From: Altibacter lentus
Lineage (GTDB): Bacteria; Bacteroidota; Bacteroidia; Flavobacteriales; Flavobacteriaceae
Reading direction: 5' to 3'
DNA length: 64,000 bases
Assembly (NCBI RefSeq): GCF_000746845.1
Contig: NZ_KN050846.1
Coordinates: forward strand, 131,394 to 195,393
Shown: positions 22,542 to 31,327 of the stretch, piece by piece
How the letters are laid out: the number at the start of each line of letters is the position of its first letter
Position numbering within the stretch: the stretch's first letter is position 1
Notes under the pieces: model-generated
Database searches by the model: none
What the model was told of the DNA's origin: nothing
What the model saw: only the letters and a program-made list of their open reading frames with translations
Program-made: the position numbers and the translations under genes

Positions 22542-22626
22542 TAACCCCACTTTAACCCCACTTTAACCCCACTTTATCCCCACTTTATCCCCACTTTATC
22601 CCCACTTTATCCCCACTATACCCCAC
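22542..22626. repeat. 12-bp tandem repeat TAACCCCACTTT / TATCCCCACTTT
   Basis: Three TAACCCCACTTT units followed by four TATCCCCACTTT units, then a broken unit. Ordered variants suggest slippage expansion. Confidence 0.92.
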
Positions 22627-22773
22627 GAATCCATTTTCAATATAATTTTATAACGTATAATCCTACATTACTGTTAAACAAACTCCTACAACCTTCAGAA
22701 GAAAACAGGGCGTATTTTACATGCAATATGCGTTGTTTTAAAAGGCATAACAACGAATGCTTACGCAGCATAC

Positions 22774-25257
22774 TTAATCAAAAAGACCCAGAAACTTCAG
22801 TCCGAAGATAAACGCACCGTCACTGCCGCCGTCGTAGTAAGAACGCACATAGTCCAGACGTAACAGCCGGTATTTTCCAAAACCCAGGTTGTCGATCCCC
22901 AGCGATACTTCGGTGTAGGGCTTGGTATCGGCGATGCTCAGCAGATGTGCGCCGGCCACCAAATTGAAGTTCAGGGCATTGATACCGGGTATTTTTCCAA
23001 GGATCCACCCCCTGAAATCATGCTCCACATGCCCTTCGAAGTAGCTGTCGTTAGTGCTCATACGGTAGTAGGGCAACAAATTGAACACATTGGTATAGTT
23101 CCCGCGCGTACCCACACGGGTCTGGTTGCCGTTAAAATGCTGGTAATCCACAAAAGAGATATCCTCGCCCTTAAAAAAGGTCCCGCCTTTAAGCCGGTAA
23201 CTAAATTCACCTTTATTACCCAGTGTCACAGCCTGATAGAGCTGTGCGCTTAACTGACTGTAATTATAGCCTGCTTCCGAAGCGGCCATGGCATTCTCGA
23301 ACGTAACAGACAAGGCCGGATATTTCTCGTTCCCCAGATTGAACTTCCCGTCGGGATAGGTCATGTATTTTTGTCCAAAGGTAATATTGGCAGTGATCGT
23401 ACTCTTAAAAAGTTCGTGCGTCACGATCGCTGCGTCTTCCGTATTTAATGGTTCTAGCGGATTGTTGGAGGTGTACATCACGTCATCGTTCGGGATCGTG
23501 ACATAATCGGTTTGGTTGAATAGCGCACTGCGTTGTTCGTACCCAAAGCGGGTGGCAATACGCAAGCCGTTAAAAAGCTCTTGACGATACCCCAGCTGTG
23601 CAAAGGTGCGCTCGTAGACCTTCATATAATTACGCTCAAAAAAGAGCGTCGCTACCGTATTCACCAGTGGCGATATAGGTTCCGAAGCATTGAACTGCCG
23701 CACCTCACTTCCGCCGTACACCGAAAGGTTCAAACGGTTGGTCCTGTTGAAATTTCTAACGATCCCACCCGTCACCCGCACCCGGTCGTCCGCTAATCCA
23801 TAGGTGACATTACTAAAGACCGAAAGTCGGTTGCTGCCGTTCTCGTCGTAATTCTGAAAGTACCCCAGTTGTACGCTACTATTCCAGCCCTGTACGGTGT
23901 TGAAATGTACCTTCGGAAAAGGCCCTTCGTAGGAGATGTTCCAGCGTCTGAAGCTGTTCTTATAGGTATAACCCGTAATGGGGTCCAAAAGGCTGAAGCG
24001 GTTGCTCTTACGGTCTATGGAATCGAGGTACACCTGCGATTTCCGAAGCGTTTGTATGCTGTCCTTCTTGATGTAGTCGTTCAGTTCCTCGTCAGTAAGC
24101 GGCACCGGACGCGTACCGCGCCAGAACAAGCTGTCCTTTTTATTGGCTTCCGCTTCAAACCGAAGTACTTCATTGGTAAAGGCGTTCTTCTCAAAGTCGG
24201 GCGTAAAGTCGTAGTTGCTGTACACGGCAATAAAACGTCCGTCCCCGTTGAACCCGAAGAATCCAAAACCAAAATCAATGGTTTGCGAACGCTTCACCCA
24301 AAAGTTCTTGGCAGTATCAAACTGAAAGTTCTGCTTAAAGACCAGTGTCGAGATAAACGGAACCTGTATCGCCTGTCCGGTAGTGGTAAGCTCCACGCCG
24401 TACAACTGCCAGTCGTCTTCCACAATATAAATAATACCACTCCAAACACGGTCGTTAGGGCGCTTGGGAGTGACGCGTATCTTGTTGATGAGCTTGGTGC
24501 CCTCATAGAAGATCCCATCCAGGGTGTAATTGTAATAACTGAAGGCATTGGCAGCAATAGGGGAGACGATGGCTGCGTTCAGGTCGATGGTGTTCCGGTA
24601 AAAGGAGAAATTGGCGTCTTGCGCACTGTTAAAACTGAAACCGTTGTCGTTACCACTCACTTTGCTGGCAATAATACGCTCCTTAAAATCGTCCGGAGAG
24701 CGGTATGCGATCTCACTAAGGGTCTCGCTAAGGTAGATGATCCCCGTGCGTGTGGAGTCCAGCTGACCGTCAAAATCGCCCACTTCCTGTCCAAAGATCT
24801 TCTCCGGAATGCTGTCTACCCGCCAGATACCCCGGGAGTAGAAATCGGCAGTATAGGCAGCGATCTTATCCAGATTTGCTTTCCTGCGCGCTATGGTCTC
24901 TCTAAGAATACGATTCGCGGGGTCTTCTCCCTTGCTTATCACCACTTCGTTAAGGCTCGTCGTTTCTTCCTGCAGGACCACATTAAGGACACTCGTGCTG
25001 CCGGCGGTGACCACTACGTCCTCACTGTGTGTGGTATACCCCAGGAACTGGAACCGGATCCGGTAGGTACCTTCACCCACCTCCAGTTTGTAATTCCCGT
25101 CATCATTGGTGGTGGTCCCTTTATAGCTATCCTCCGGATAGATGTTCACAAAAGGCAGCGGTGCACCATGTACATCGGTGACCTTTCCAACGATCTGCGC
25201 CTGTATACTACTAATGCAAAGGAAAAGGAAAAGTACCGGAAATAGGAGTCGGTTCAT
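22774..25257 (-). CDS. DUF5686 family outer-membrane protein with carboxypeptidase-like regulatory domain
   Basis: 827 residues from the ATG at 25257, which gives a good signal peptide (MNRLLFPVLFLFLCISSIQA). Residues 20-105 form a CarboxypepD_reg-like beta domain (GKVTDVHGAPLPFVNIYPEDSYKGTTTNDDGNYKLEV). Then comes the DUF5686 region (DPANRILRETIARRKANLDKIAAYTADFYSRG), and the last ~400 residues alternate as an outer-membrane beta-barrel ending in FLGLFD with a C-terminal aromatic. Common in Flavobacteriaceae; substrate unknown. No partner gene is adjacent; a long antisense frame inside it is an artefact of its base composition. Confidence 0.88.
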   Translation of the reverse strand: MNRLLFPVLFLFLCISSIQAQIVGKVTDVHGAPLPFVNIYPEDSYKGTTTNDDGNYKLEVGEGTYRIRFQFLGYTTHSEDVVVTAGSTSVLNVVLQEETTSLNEVVISKGEDPANRILRETIARRKANLDKIAAYTADFYSRGIWRVDSIPEKIFGQEVGDFDGQLDSTRTGIIYLSETLSEIAYRSPDDFKERIIASKVSGNDNGFSFNSAQDANFSFYRNTIDLNAAIVSPIAANAFSYYNYTLDGIFYEGTKLINKIRVTPKRPNDRVWSGIIYIVEDDWQLYGVELTTTGQAIQVPFISTLVFKQNFQFDTAKNFWVKRSQTIDFGFGFFGFNGDGRFIAVYSNYDFTPDFEKNAFTNEVLRFEAEANKKDSLFWRGTRPVPLTDEELNDYIKKDSIQTLRKSQVYLDSIDRKSNRFSLLDPITGYTYKNSFRRWNISYEGPFPKVHFNTVQGWNSSVQLGYFQNYDENGSNRLSVFSNVTYGLADDRVRVTGGIVRNFNRTNRLNLSVYGGSEVRQFNASEPISPLVNTVATLFFERNYMKVYERTFAQLGYRQELFNGLRIATRFGYEQRSALFNQTDYVTIPNDDVMYTSNNPLEPLNTEDAAIVTHELFKSTITANITFGQKYMTYPDGKFNLGNEKYPALSVTFENAMAASEAGYNYSQLSAQLYQAVTLGNKGEFSYRLKGGTFFKGEDISFVDYQHFNGNQTRVGTRGNYTNVFNLLPYYRMSTNDSYFEGHVEHDFRGWILGKIPGINALNFNLVAGAHLLSIADTKPYTEVSLGIDNLGFGKYRLLRLDYVRSYYDGGSDGAFIFGLKFLGLFD

Positions 25258-25581
25258 AGAAGCGGTCTCTCGTTTATCCAACGAAGATATTTATAAAAAG
25301 CGTGTCTCCCAATGTCAAGTTTAAAAATCCTTACAGTAAATCCAATTAGCATCGCCGTTTTTATCTCTATTGTTTGATAAGAGATAAATATAATATAAAA
25401 GGCTTGTATGGTATTGTCAGTTCGAGTGATTCTTTAGTACGGTAGTAGTAAAGGTTAGTATCTTTGTGTCAGTTCGAGTGATTCTTTAGTACGGTAGTAC
25501 TAAAGAATAGTATCGAGAACCAAACACATCTCCTCCCACAAAACACCAGAATACAAAGAATTAGAAGAAGTGTCAAAAAGA
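25258..25581. other. Intergenic region with palindromic repeats
   Basis: 324 bp, no gene. Contains two copies of the GTCAGTTCGAG palindrome (next entry) and an AT-rich stretch. Confidence 0.6.
25416..25520. repeat. GTCAGTTCGAG palindromic repeat, two copies
   Basis: Copy 2 (25468-25520) is a near-perfect palindrome: GTTCGAGTGATTCTTTAGTAC pairs with GTACTAAAGAATAGTATCGAGAAC. Copy 1 (25416-25465) has a degraded right arm. They stand beside the GIY-YIG gene. Confidence 0.9.
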
Positions 25582-25872
25582 CTACTTGAATTTTTTCTTA
25601 GATAAATTCGGCAGTGATTCAAACCTTCCATCTATAAGTGCCTCTTTTTTTGCTCGAGACCATTTCTTAATTTGCTTTTCGGTCGCTATGGCGATCGAAA
25701 CTTCTGTAAAAGTACAATGAAAGACAAGGGATACCGGCCGTCTACTATAGGTGTAGGAGTCGGGATGTTTCCCGGAAATATGTTCACTAAGCCGTTTCGA
25801 TAAATTGGAACTTATCCCTGTATAATAAGTATTATCAGCACATTCTAATATGTAAACATAGTAGATTTTCAT
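25582..25872 (-). CDS. GIY-YIG nuclease-like protein (UPF0213/YhbQ type)
   Basis: 96 residues, ATG at 25872. Single GIY-YIG domain: YYVYILECADNTYYTGISSNLSKRLSEH contains the paired Tyr motif, Arg27 and His30; the glutamate follows in ATEKQIKKWSRAKKEALI. This is the complete length for the small UPF0213 group, whose cellular role is unsettled. It is isolated between two blocks of palindromic repeats that share the GTCAGTTCGAGTGAT start, which raises the possibility that it acts on them. Confidence 0.9.
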   Translation of the reverse strand: MKIYYVYILECADNTYYTGISSNLSKRLSEHISGKHPDSYTYSRRPVSLVFHCTFTEVSIAIATEKQIKKWSRAKKEALIDGRFESLPNLSKKKFK

Positions 25873-26180
25873 AGTACATGCTACTTAAAAGTGGATTCAC
25901 CATGTCAGTTCGAGTGATCCATTTGGAGGCTAGTCCAAAAGGATTGTATCCACTTGTCAGTTCGAGTGATCCATTTGGAGGCTAGTCCAAAAGGACTGTA
26001 TCCTCTTGTCAGTTCGAGTGATCCATTTGGAGGCTAGTCCAAAAGGATTGTATCCTCTTGTCAGTTCGAGTGATCCATTTGGAGGCTAGTCCAAAAGGAT
26101 TGTATCCTCTTGTCAGTTCGAGTGATCCATTTGGAGGCTAGTCCAAAAGGATTGTATCGAGAACACCGGCACCACAACCA
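25873..26180. other. Intergenic region filled by a 52-bp tandem repeat
   Basis: No gene; almost all of it is the repeat listed next. Confidence 0.7.
25904..26165. repeat. 52-bp tandem repeat, five copies, GTCAGTTCGAG type
   Basis: Units start at 25904, 25956, 26008, 26060 and 26112. Each begins GTCAGTTCGAGTGATCC and contains the palindrome-like TTTGGAGGCTAGTCCAAA; the last ends in GTATCGAGAAC, the right arm of the element. Near-identical units imply recent amplification. Confidence 0.95.
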
Positions 26181-26648
26181 TCACGTATTGAATGCTTTCT
26201 TGATACGGCGCAAGTCACGCTGGGTGTCGCGTTCTTTCATGGTTTCCCGCTTGTCGTATTGCTTCTTTCCACGCGCCAAAGCGATCTGTAGTTTGGCCAG
26301 TCCGCGATCGTTGGTGAACAATAGCAGCGGAATGATCGTATTCCCCGAATTGCGCACCTCTTTTTCCAGTTTCTTAAGCTCATTGCGGTTAAGCAACAGC
26401 TTTCGTGCCTTCTTCGGGTCGTGATTGAAATGGGAAGCATGCGAATATTCCTGAACGGTCATGTTGATCACAAAAAGCTCATTGCGATCATTGAATTCAC
26501 AAAAACTCTCGGCAATGGATGCCTTTCCTTCTCGTATCGCTTTGATCTCGGTACCGCCCAGAACGATCCCGGCCGTATACGTATCGAGGATCTCGTATTC
26601 GAATTTTGCCTTTCGGTTCTTGATCTTTACGTTCTTCTGAAGTGCCAT
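26181..26648 (-). CDS. smpB: SsrA-binding protein SmpB
   Basis: 155 residues from the ATG at 26648; three extra residues precede it in frame. Typical SmpB: KNRKAKFEYEILDTYTAGIVLGGTEIKAIREGKASI, then SFCEFNDRNELFVINMTVQEYSHASHFNHDPKKARKLLL, and the basic tail GKKQYDKRETMKERDTQRDLRRIKKAF. It binds tmRNA and brings it to stalled ribosomes in trans-translation. Full family length. It stands alone with no operon partner. Confidence 0.97.
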   Translation of the reverse strand: MALQKNVKIKNRKAKFEYEILDTYTAGIVLGGTEIKAIREGKASIAESFCEFNDRNELFVINMTVQEYSHASHFNHDPKKARKLLLNRNELKKLEKEVRNSGNTIIPLLLFTNDRGLAKLQIALARGKKQYDKRETMKERDTQRDLRRIKKAFNT

Positions 26649-26711
26649 AGCCCGCAAAAATAGTAATAATTATTCGTCAATACGAGGGATTTCATCCAAA
26701 CTCACAGGGGT

Positions 26712-27248
26712 TCATTCCACCGTAAGCACCGTCGCTTTCTTTTGGTCGCCTGTCACCGTCACCATATACACACTGGCATTGTCGGTATCGTCCATGTCGG
26801 TAAATTCGTTGGTTCCCAGGATCGCATTCACAAATTGCGGCGTGGTATTGCTATGTCCTACAATAAGCACCGTCTTCCCTTGGGTGGTACGTTGGAAGTC
26901 TTCATCATACAAGGTCGATGGATCGTAGGTTTGTATAGGGATATTGTGGTCGCTGGCCACATCCATGGCTGTTTGCTGCGTCCTCTTATACGAAGTGGAA
27001 TAGATCTGGTCAAGAGGCACCTTACTGAAGAACGTACGCCATTTCTTGGCCCGTTCCCGTCCTGCTTCCGTGAGTTCCGGATCGCTGTTGGCCGGATCAC
27101 TGCGGTCCTTTTCGGCATGCCGTATAAGATAGTAGGTGGTGAGTGCCGGAACTTCGGTCGTGGGCAGCAATTCTTTCTTTTCTTCCGAAGAAAGACAAGC
27201 CGATAAAGAGCTTACTGCCAGCAGTATAAGGATGAGGTATGTACGCAT
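26712..27248 (-). CDS. Histidine phosphatase (phosphoglycerate-mutase superfamily) lipoprotein
   Basis: 178 residues from the ATG at 27248, which starts a lipoprotein signal (MRTYLILILLAVSSLSAC). Motifs: catalytic YYLIRHAEKD near residue 41, the second Arg in STSYKRTQQTAM, and the late His in VLIVGHSNTTPQ. A phosphohistidine-forming phosphatase or mutase-like enzyme at the cell envelope; substrate unknown. The preceding in-frame 26 codons are likely untranslated. Confidence 0.9.
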   Translation of the reverse strand: MRTYLILILLAVSSLSACLSSEEKKELLPTTEVPALTTYYLIRHAEKDRSDPANSDPELTEAGRERAKKWRTFFSKVPLDQIYSTSYKRTQQTAMDVASDHNIPIQTYDPSTLYDEDFQRTTQGKTVLIVGHSNTTPQFVNAILGTNEFTDMDDTDNASVYMVTVTGDQKKATVLTVE

Positions 27249-27541
27249 GATGCTTTTTTTGACGAAGAAAGATACAAAACTTAAAACCAAGAGATGCAGT
27301 TTCTCGTATATAGAAATAGAACGCATCTATGTTAAATGTGAGGTTTACATATAGATAAGAAGTTATGCTATGAAGAAGAGATCCCGTTTCCTGCCCCGAA
27401 GCGGGATTATTGTTTGTAACATAATTTAAGAGACTTTTGTAAAACTATAACAGTTCCGCCGGCCTATTTAAGACTTCCTTATTACAGAAAGGAGCCTATG
27501 CATGGTATCTTTATCCTTATTAACTTAAAAACAACATAGCT

Positions 27542-27727
27542 ATGAACTCAGAGCAATTAAAAGGAAACTGGAATCAAATTAAAGGTAAAGCCAAACAGCA
27601 ATACGGTATTGCCGTAGACGATGACAGTACGTATTCAGAAGGTAAATTCGACGAACTGGTTGGAAGAATTCAGGAAAAGACCGGAAAAGCGAAAGAAGAC
27701 ATTAAAAAAGAGGTTTCCAGCTGGTAA
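27542..27727 (+). CDS. CsbD-family stress protein
   Basis: 61 residues, ATG at 27542. MNSEQLKGNWNQIKGKAKQQYG...DDDSTYSEGKFDELVGRIQEKTGKAKEDI is the complete CsbD pattern. These small, disordered, highly charged proteins are induced by general stress; molecular role unclear. Single gene with its own terminator. Confidence 0.93.
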   Translation: MNSEQLKGNWNQIKGKAKQQYGIAVDDDSTYSEGKFDELVGRIQEKTGKAKEDIKKEVSSW

Positions 27728-27751
27728 CCAAATGTGATGTTATAACGAACC

Positions 27752-27778
27752 AAACCCGCTCTATGAGCGGGTTTTTTT
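27752..27778 (+). terminator. Rho-independent terminator of the CsbD gene
   Basis: AAACCCGCT-ctatg-AGCGGGTTT followed by seven T. It overlaps the end of the small minus-strand ORF at 27777. Confidence 0.9.
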
Positions 27779-27905
27779 ATAGGTTGCTTACTATAGTGGT
27801 TACCGAATAGGTAACTGTGATCAAGGTGATAACGGCAATATATACGCCAAGAATATAATTGGGTCTTGCAGTTTTTTTGTTCGAAGGGTTCTCTAAAGTG
27901 TTCAT
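27777..27905 (-). CDS. Small single-pass membrane protein, 42 aa
   Basis: ATG at 27905, stop at 27777-27779. The sequence is MNTLENPSNKKTARPNY followed by one hydrophobic helix (ILGVYIAVITLITVTYSV) and a short tail. Charge pattern and length fit a small inner-membrane protein, and similar 40-residue proteins are often missed. No family recognised. Confidence 0.55.
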   Translation of the reverse strand: MNTLENPSNKKTARPNYILGVYIAVITLITVTYSVTTIVSNL

Positions 27906-28014
27906 ATGGTTGTTTTTTTTTGATTGTTATACTAAGTAGACGAGGAAGGAGGGGTTTTTGTTACAGGAGTGGTGAAAATATTTTTTTCTGAAACGACCCT
28001 CAAAGACTTAAAGG

Positions 28015-29760
28015 TCAGTCTTCTATGGTATAATTAAAGAACCCTATTAGCATCTCGTCCGTACTCTGCAAACCAAAACCGATCTCCTGAGAAGGATCTG
28101 GATTAAAGGGATTCTGAAAGCTGTTGTCGTAGATGCCTTCTACCCAAACCTTGGATCCTTTGGGCACAAAGAACGGGGTTTCCAGACGATACATGCGTTG
28201 CCAGTTGAAGTTATAATCGGAAATGGAAATAACGGTCTCCTTCCTTCCGTCGGGGAAGGTTACGCCAAAGCGTATGCTCTTTCCCCTGTAATGCATGTGG
28301 GGCGCAATATAATGGATATTGATATCACGATGAATGGAATCTTCCACACGCAAGGGTACCTTCTGTGCATACGGCGGAATGGTAAAATTGTTCTTGGAAG
28401 GGGACAGCGCATAGAATTCTTTCCCGGGGGGCGTCTCGTGATAATATAAGCCAATACGCGTCTTATCTTCTTCTGTCTTTCCGGTGGTGGTATAATGGAT
28501 CTGAAGGGTGAGCTCGGTCTGTTCGGGAAGCAGTACACCGGTACCTTCAGGAAAGAAAGTGGCCTGCGCTCCCTGACTGCTTATCGCTATGTAATTATCG
28601 GTCCACGGCCGTTGTTTTCGGTGGGTAATTAGACTTTCTTTGTTGCGTTCGGTATTGGTGACGACCACATGATGTACCACCTGATTATTTCCCGGTTGGA
28701 TCTCGATCCCCCGAAGCCATTTGGCAGTGTCGTTGTTTAAGGGTATGCTTTGGTATCTGTAATCTAGTACACCGGTCGCGGGAAGTAACTCGGTCTTCAA
28801 TTCGATCACGGCATCGGGAATACCGCGCTTCCATTCTTTGGTGATCGGCGAAAGTTCCTGCAAGGGATCGTCTCCTTCGCCGTAGGCAAGACCGTTGTCG
28901 ATCCAGGCTACGATCTTCCGAGCGTTGGAGTCGGAAAGGGCCAGCGAGTTCTCAAAGGTGCCAATATGAGGGTCCGCTTTCCAGGGGGGCATACGCTTGC
29001 TAAGCAACACCTGTTTCATCATCTGGGACCATCCTTGTATGGTCCGGTAATCGGTCATCTGCCAGGGGGCGATCCCGCCGTCAATATGGCACACGGCACA
29101 TCGTTCTTTTAAAATGGGAGCAATGTCTTTTGTATAGGTAAGCTGTGTTTCATCGTGAAGGGTCGACAAACGGGTGACGGTACACCCACGGGTCATTGCT
29201 TCTTTCTGCGTTGGTTTCTTCCCCTTTAGGATGCGGTCCAGTGCTTGTTTCAAGAAGTCGTTGGAGGCAGTCTGCTTCTGAACTTCGTAGTCCAGCCGGT
29301 CGTTAATGGGGCCCCGGTACAGGATCTCCCGGGTAGTGGGATGCAGTACGATCGCTTCGGCGGTTAGGGTGATATCCAATGCATCTGCTATGAGTTGTGC
29401 GGGATCTTTCAGTACAGGTACTTCAAAATTGAATTGCAATGCTTCCTTCTGAATTTCTGAACGGTCGTCCTGCGGATTGCTGTTCAGCATAAAGAATACA
29501 AACCCTTTTTGAGAATACTCCGAAGCGACCTCATGGAAATCTGTAAGTGCGTTCCTAACAATGGGGCAGCCGTTTCCCTGCACCCAAAGAACGATCGCTT
29601 TGTGATCGTTGTAATAGGAGAACCTGTGAAGATCACCGGAAACATCGTACAAGGCGTAATCATTTACACGACTGTCTGCCACGGGTTCGGGCACATCCTT
29701 GCATCCTGTCCAGCACAGGCAGAAGACAATAATGCAGATACATTTTGCAATGTAGGTCAT
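28015..29760 (-). CDS. Redoxin, cytochrome c and copper monooxygenase-like three-domain lipoprotein
   Basis: 581 residues from the ATG at 29760, giving a lipoprotein signal with lipobox WTGC. Residues ~30-190 are a thioredoxin-like redoxin domain (AIVLWVQGNGCPIVRN, a single Cys, then GFVFFMLNSNPQDD). Residues ~210-290 include one heme motif CAVCH with PPWKADP as the likely Met/His side. The last ~290 residues resemble copper type II ascorbate-dependent monooxygenases (NQVVHHVVVTNTE, LQIHYTT, YIAPHMHYRGKS). A periplasmic electron-transfer oxidase or monooxygenase is likely; substrate unknown. Confidence 0.82.
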   Translation of the reverse strand: MTYIAKCICIIVFCLCWTGCKDVPEPVADSRVNDYALYDVSGDLHRFSYYNDHKAIVLWVQGNGCPIVRNALTDFHEVASEYSQKGFVFFMLNSNPQDDRSEIQKEALQFNFEVPVLKDPAQLIADALDITLTAEAIVLHPTTREILYRGPINDRLDYEVQKQTASNDFLKQALDRILKGKKPTQKEAMTRGCTVTRLSTLHDETQLTYTKDIAPILKERCAVCHIDGGIAPWQMTDYRTIQGWSQMMKQVLLSKRMPPWKADPHIGTFENSLALSDSNARKIVAWIDNGLAYGEGDDPLQELSPITKEWKRGIPDAVIELKTELLPATGVLDYRYQSIPLNNDTAKWLRGIEIQPGNNQVVHHVVVTNTERNKESLITHRKQRPWTDNYIAISSQGAQATFFPEGTGVLLPEQTELTLQIHYTTTGKTEEDKTRIGLYYHETPPGKEFYALSPSKNNFTIPPYAQKVPLRVEDSIHRDINIHYIAPHMHYRGKSIRFGVTFPDGRKETVISISDYNFNWQRMYRLETPFFVPKGSKVWVEGIYDNSFQNPFNPDPSQEIGFGLQSTDEMLIGFFNYTIED

Positions 29761-29869
29761 AGTTGCGAAAGTAAGCAAACTCGAGAAAAATGACTCCTAT
29801 TTTCAAGAAAGACATCTCTAATTACAAACAATTTTTTATCTTACTTCCAAATTACTAATCAAATCAATT

Positions 29870-31171
29870 ATGAAAAAAAAATACATGAATCTTCAGTTTG
29901 ATAGGATGTCTGCGGTACTTACAGCGGCTTTGCTAAGCAGCGCATTCTTATTCGCACAAGAGCGTCAAGGTTGTGTGGATCCCGTAATTACAGCCACCGA
30001 TGGCCCCGGTACTGTTTGTGAAGGAGAGACGGCAACGCTTACAGCGACACATAATGGCGACAGCGTGAACTGGTACGATGCGGCCACGGGAGGGAACCTG
30101 GTGGGTTCCGGATCACCTTTTGTAACACCCGCATTGAGTTCTAACACTTCTTTTTGGGCAGAATCCATCAATAACGGAGGTGGCGGGACGCCACAGACCG
30201 GAGGGGCACGCGTAGCACCTACAAATACGACTTCATCGGCAGTAGTTGCCGTCACGAGTCCGTGGGGCTTGGCTTTTAACGCTACACAGGATTTTACCAT
30301 CAACTCGGTAGATGTTTATTTGGCATCTTCTACCCCGGGGGATGTCGTAATGCAGCTCAAGGACAGCGGACTGAATGTCTTAGAAACAGCGACCATAGCA
30401 GCGCCCGCAGGAAATTCTTCTACACCGGTACAGTTCACATTGAACCTTGATTTCTATGTGCCCATGGGGACAGACTTTAACCTGGTGGCAGAGAGCAGCC
30501 CCGTAATGGTACGCGAATTTTCCAGCGGTCATCCCGGCTTCCCGTATCCTATCGGAACCGTGGGTACGGTCACCGGTGGAACTATAAACGACAATGATGC
30601 CAATGCAACGGTGTACTATTTCTTTTACAACTGGACCATCACCCCCGGACTTGTATGTGCCTCCGATCGTGTGGAAGAAGCTGTAATGGTAACGCCTGCA
30701 CCCGCTGCACCCTCCGGAGATAGTACACAAACATTCTTTGCAGGTGAGACGCTGGCAGATCTTGACGTAACCGGACAGAACTTGACATGGTATTCAGATG
30801 CGGCCGGAATGACAATGATCCCCGATACCACCCCATTGGTAGACGGCACTACATATTATGTGAGTCAGACGGTAGACGGATGTGAAGGAGATCTCCTTGC
30901 GATCACGGTGGAATTACTGTTAGGCGTGGACGATGCCGCTTTCGAGGGAATTCGTTACTATCCTAACCCGGTGACAGACATACTTACCATCGATCACTCA
31001 CAAAAGATCGATACGGTCACGCTTTTCAACACTTTGGGACAAACGATCGTTTCAAAGGTGTACGACAGTCCTTCGGTATACCTGGACCTTTCCGGTATAG
31101 CTGCAGGATCTTATTTCATGAGAATTACAACACAGGAAGGCGCCAAGACCTTTTCAGTAATAAAAAAGTAA
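29870..31171 (+). CDS. Secreted Ig-like protein with T9SS sorting domain
   Basis: 433 residues, ATG at 29870. Signal peptide through AFLFAQ. Two Ig-like repeats of the PKD/Ig_7 type (CEGETATLTATHNGDSVNWYDAATGG and later FAGETLADLDVTGQNLTWYSDAAGM), with a lectin-like or beta-sandwich insert between them. The C-terminal ~75 residues (YYPNPVTDILTIDHSQKIDTVTLFNTLGQ...AAGSYFMRI) are a type A sorting domain for the type IX secretion system. Likely cell surface or secreted; adhesion is a guess. Confidence 0.9.
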   Translation: MKKKYMNLQFDRMSAVLTAALLSSAFLFAQERQGCVDPVITATDGPGTVCEGETATLTATHNGDSVNWYDAATGGNLVGSGSPFVTPALSSNTSFWAESINNGGGGTPQTGGARVAPTNTTSSAVVAVTSPWGLAFNATQDFTINSVDVYLASSTPGDVVMQLKDSGLNVLETATIAAPAGNSSTPVQFTLNLDFYVPMGTDFNLVAESSPVMVREFSSGHPGFPYPIGTVGTVTGGTINDNDANATVYYFFYNWTITPGLVCASDRVEEAVMVTPAPAAPSGDSTQTFFAGETLADLDVTGQNLTWYSDAAGMTMIPDTTPLVDGTTYYVSQTVDGCEGDLLAITVELLLGVDDAAFEGIRYYPNPVTDILTIDHSQKIDTVTLFNTLGQTIVSKVYDSPSVYLDLSGIAAGSYFMRITTQEGAKTFSVIKK

Positions 31172-31188
31172 AATAACCTATTCATAAA

Positions 31189-31217
31189 AAACCGGGAGGC
31201 AACTTCCGGTTTTTTTA
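31189..31217 (+). terminator. Terminator after the T9SS protein gene
   Basis: AACCGGGAG-gcaa-CTTCCGGTT followed by seven T. Confidence 0.88.
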
Positions 31218-31327
31218 TGGAGTAGGTTGAGGTGTTGTCATTTTTCAGAAAAAAGAGACCACCTGCGATTGCTCAACAGGTGGCTCTTGACTAACCAACC
31301 AAATTATGAATGCGTTTTTAAGGAACG

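Larger units (their letters stand above)
21378..22773. other. Repeat-rich intergenic region
   Basis: About 1.4 kb without a credible gene. It contains a 7-bp tandem repeat, an IS-end fragment, multi-hairpin copies B and C, and two tandem-repeat blocks, each listed. Frames open through it are low-complexity and not conserved-looking. Confidence 0.7.

Noticed and set aside
22421-22630. Replication-origin-type iterons
   Set aside because: Repeats are low-complexity, without DnaA boxes or a replication gene nearby.
23869-25245. Plus-strand open frame of 458 codons
   Set aside because: Complete antisense shadow of the DUF5686 gene caused by its codon usage; no signal or domain.
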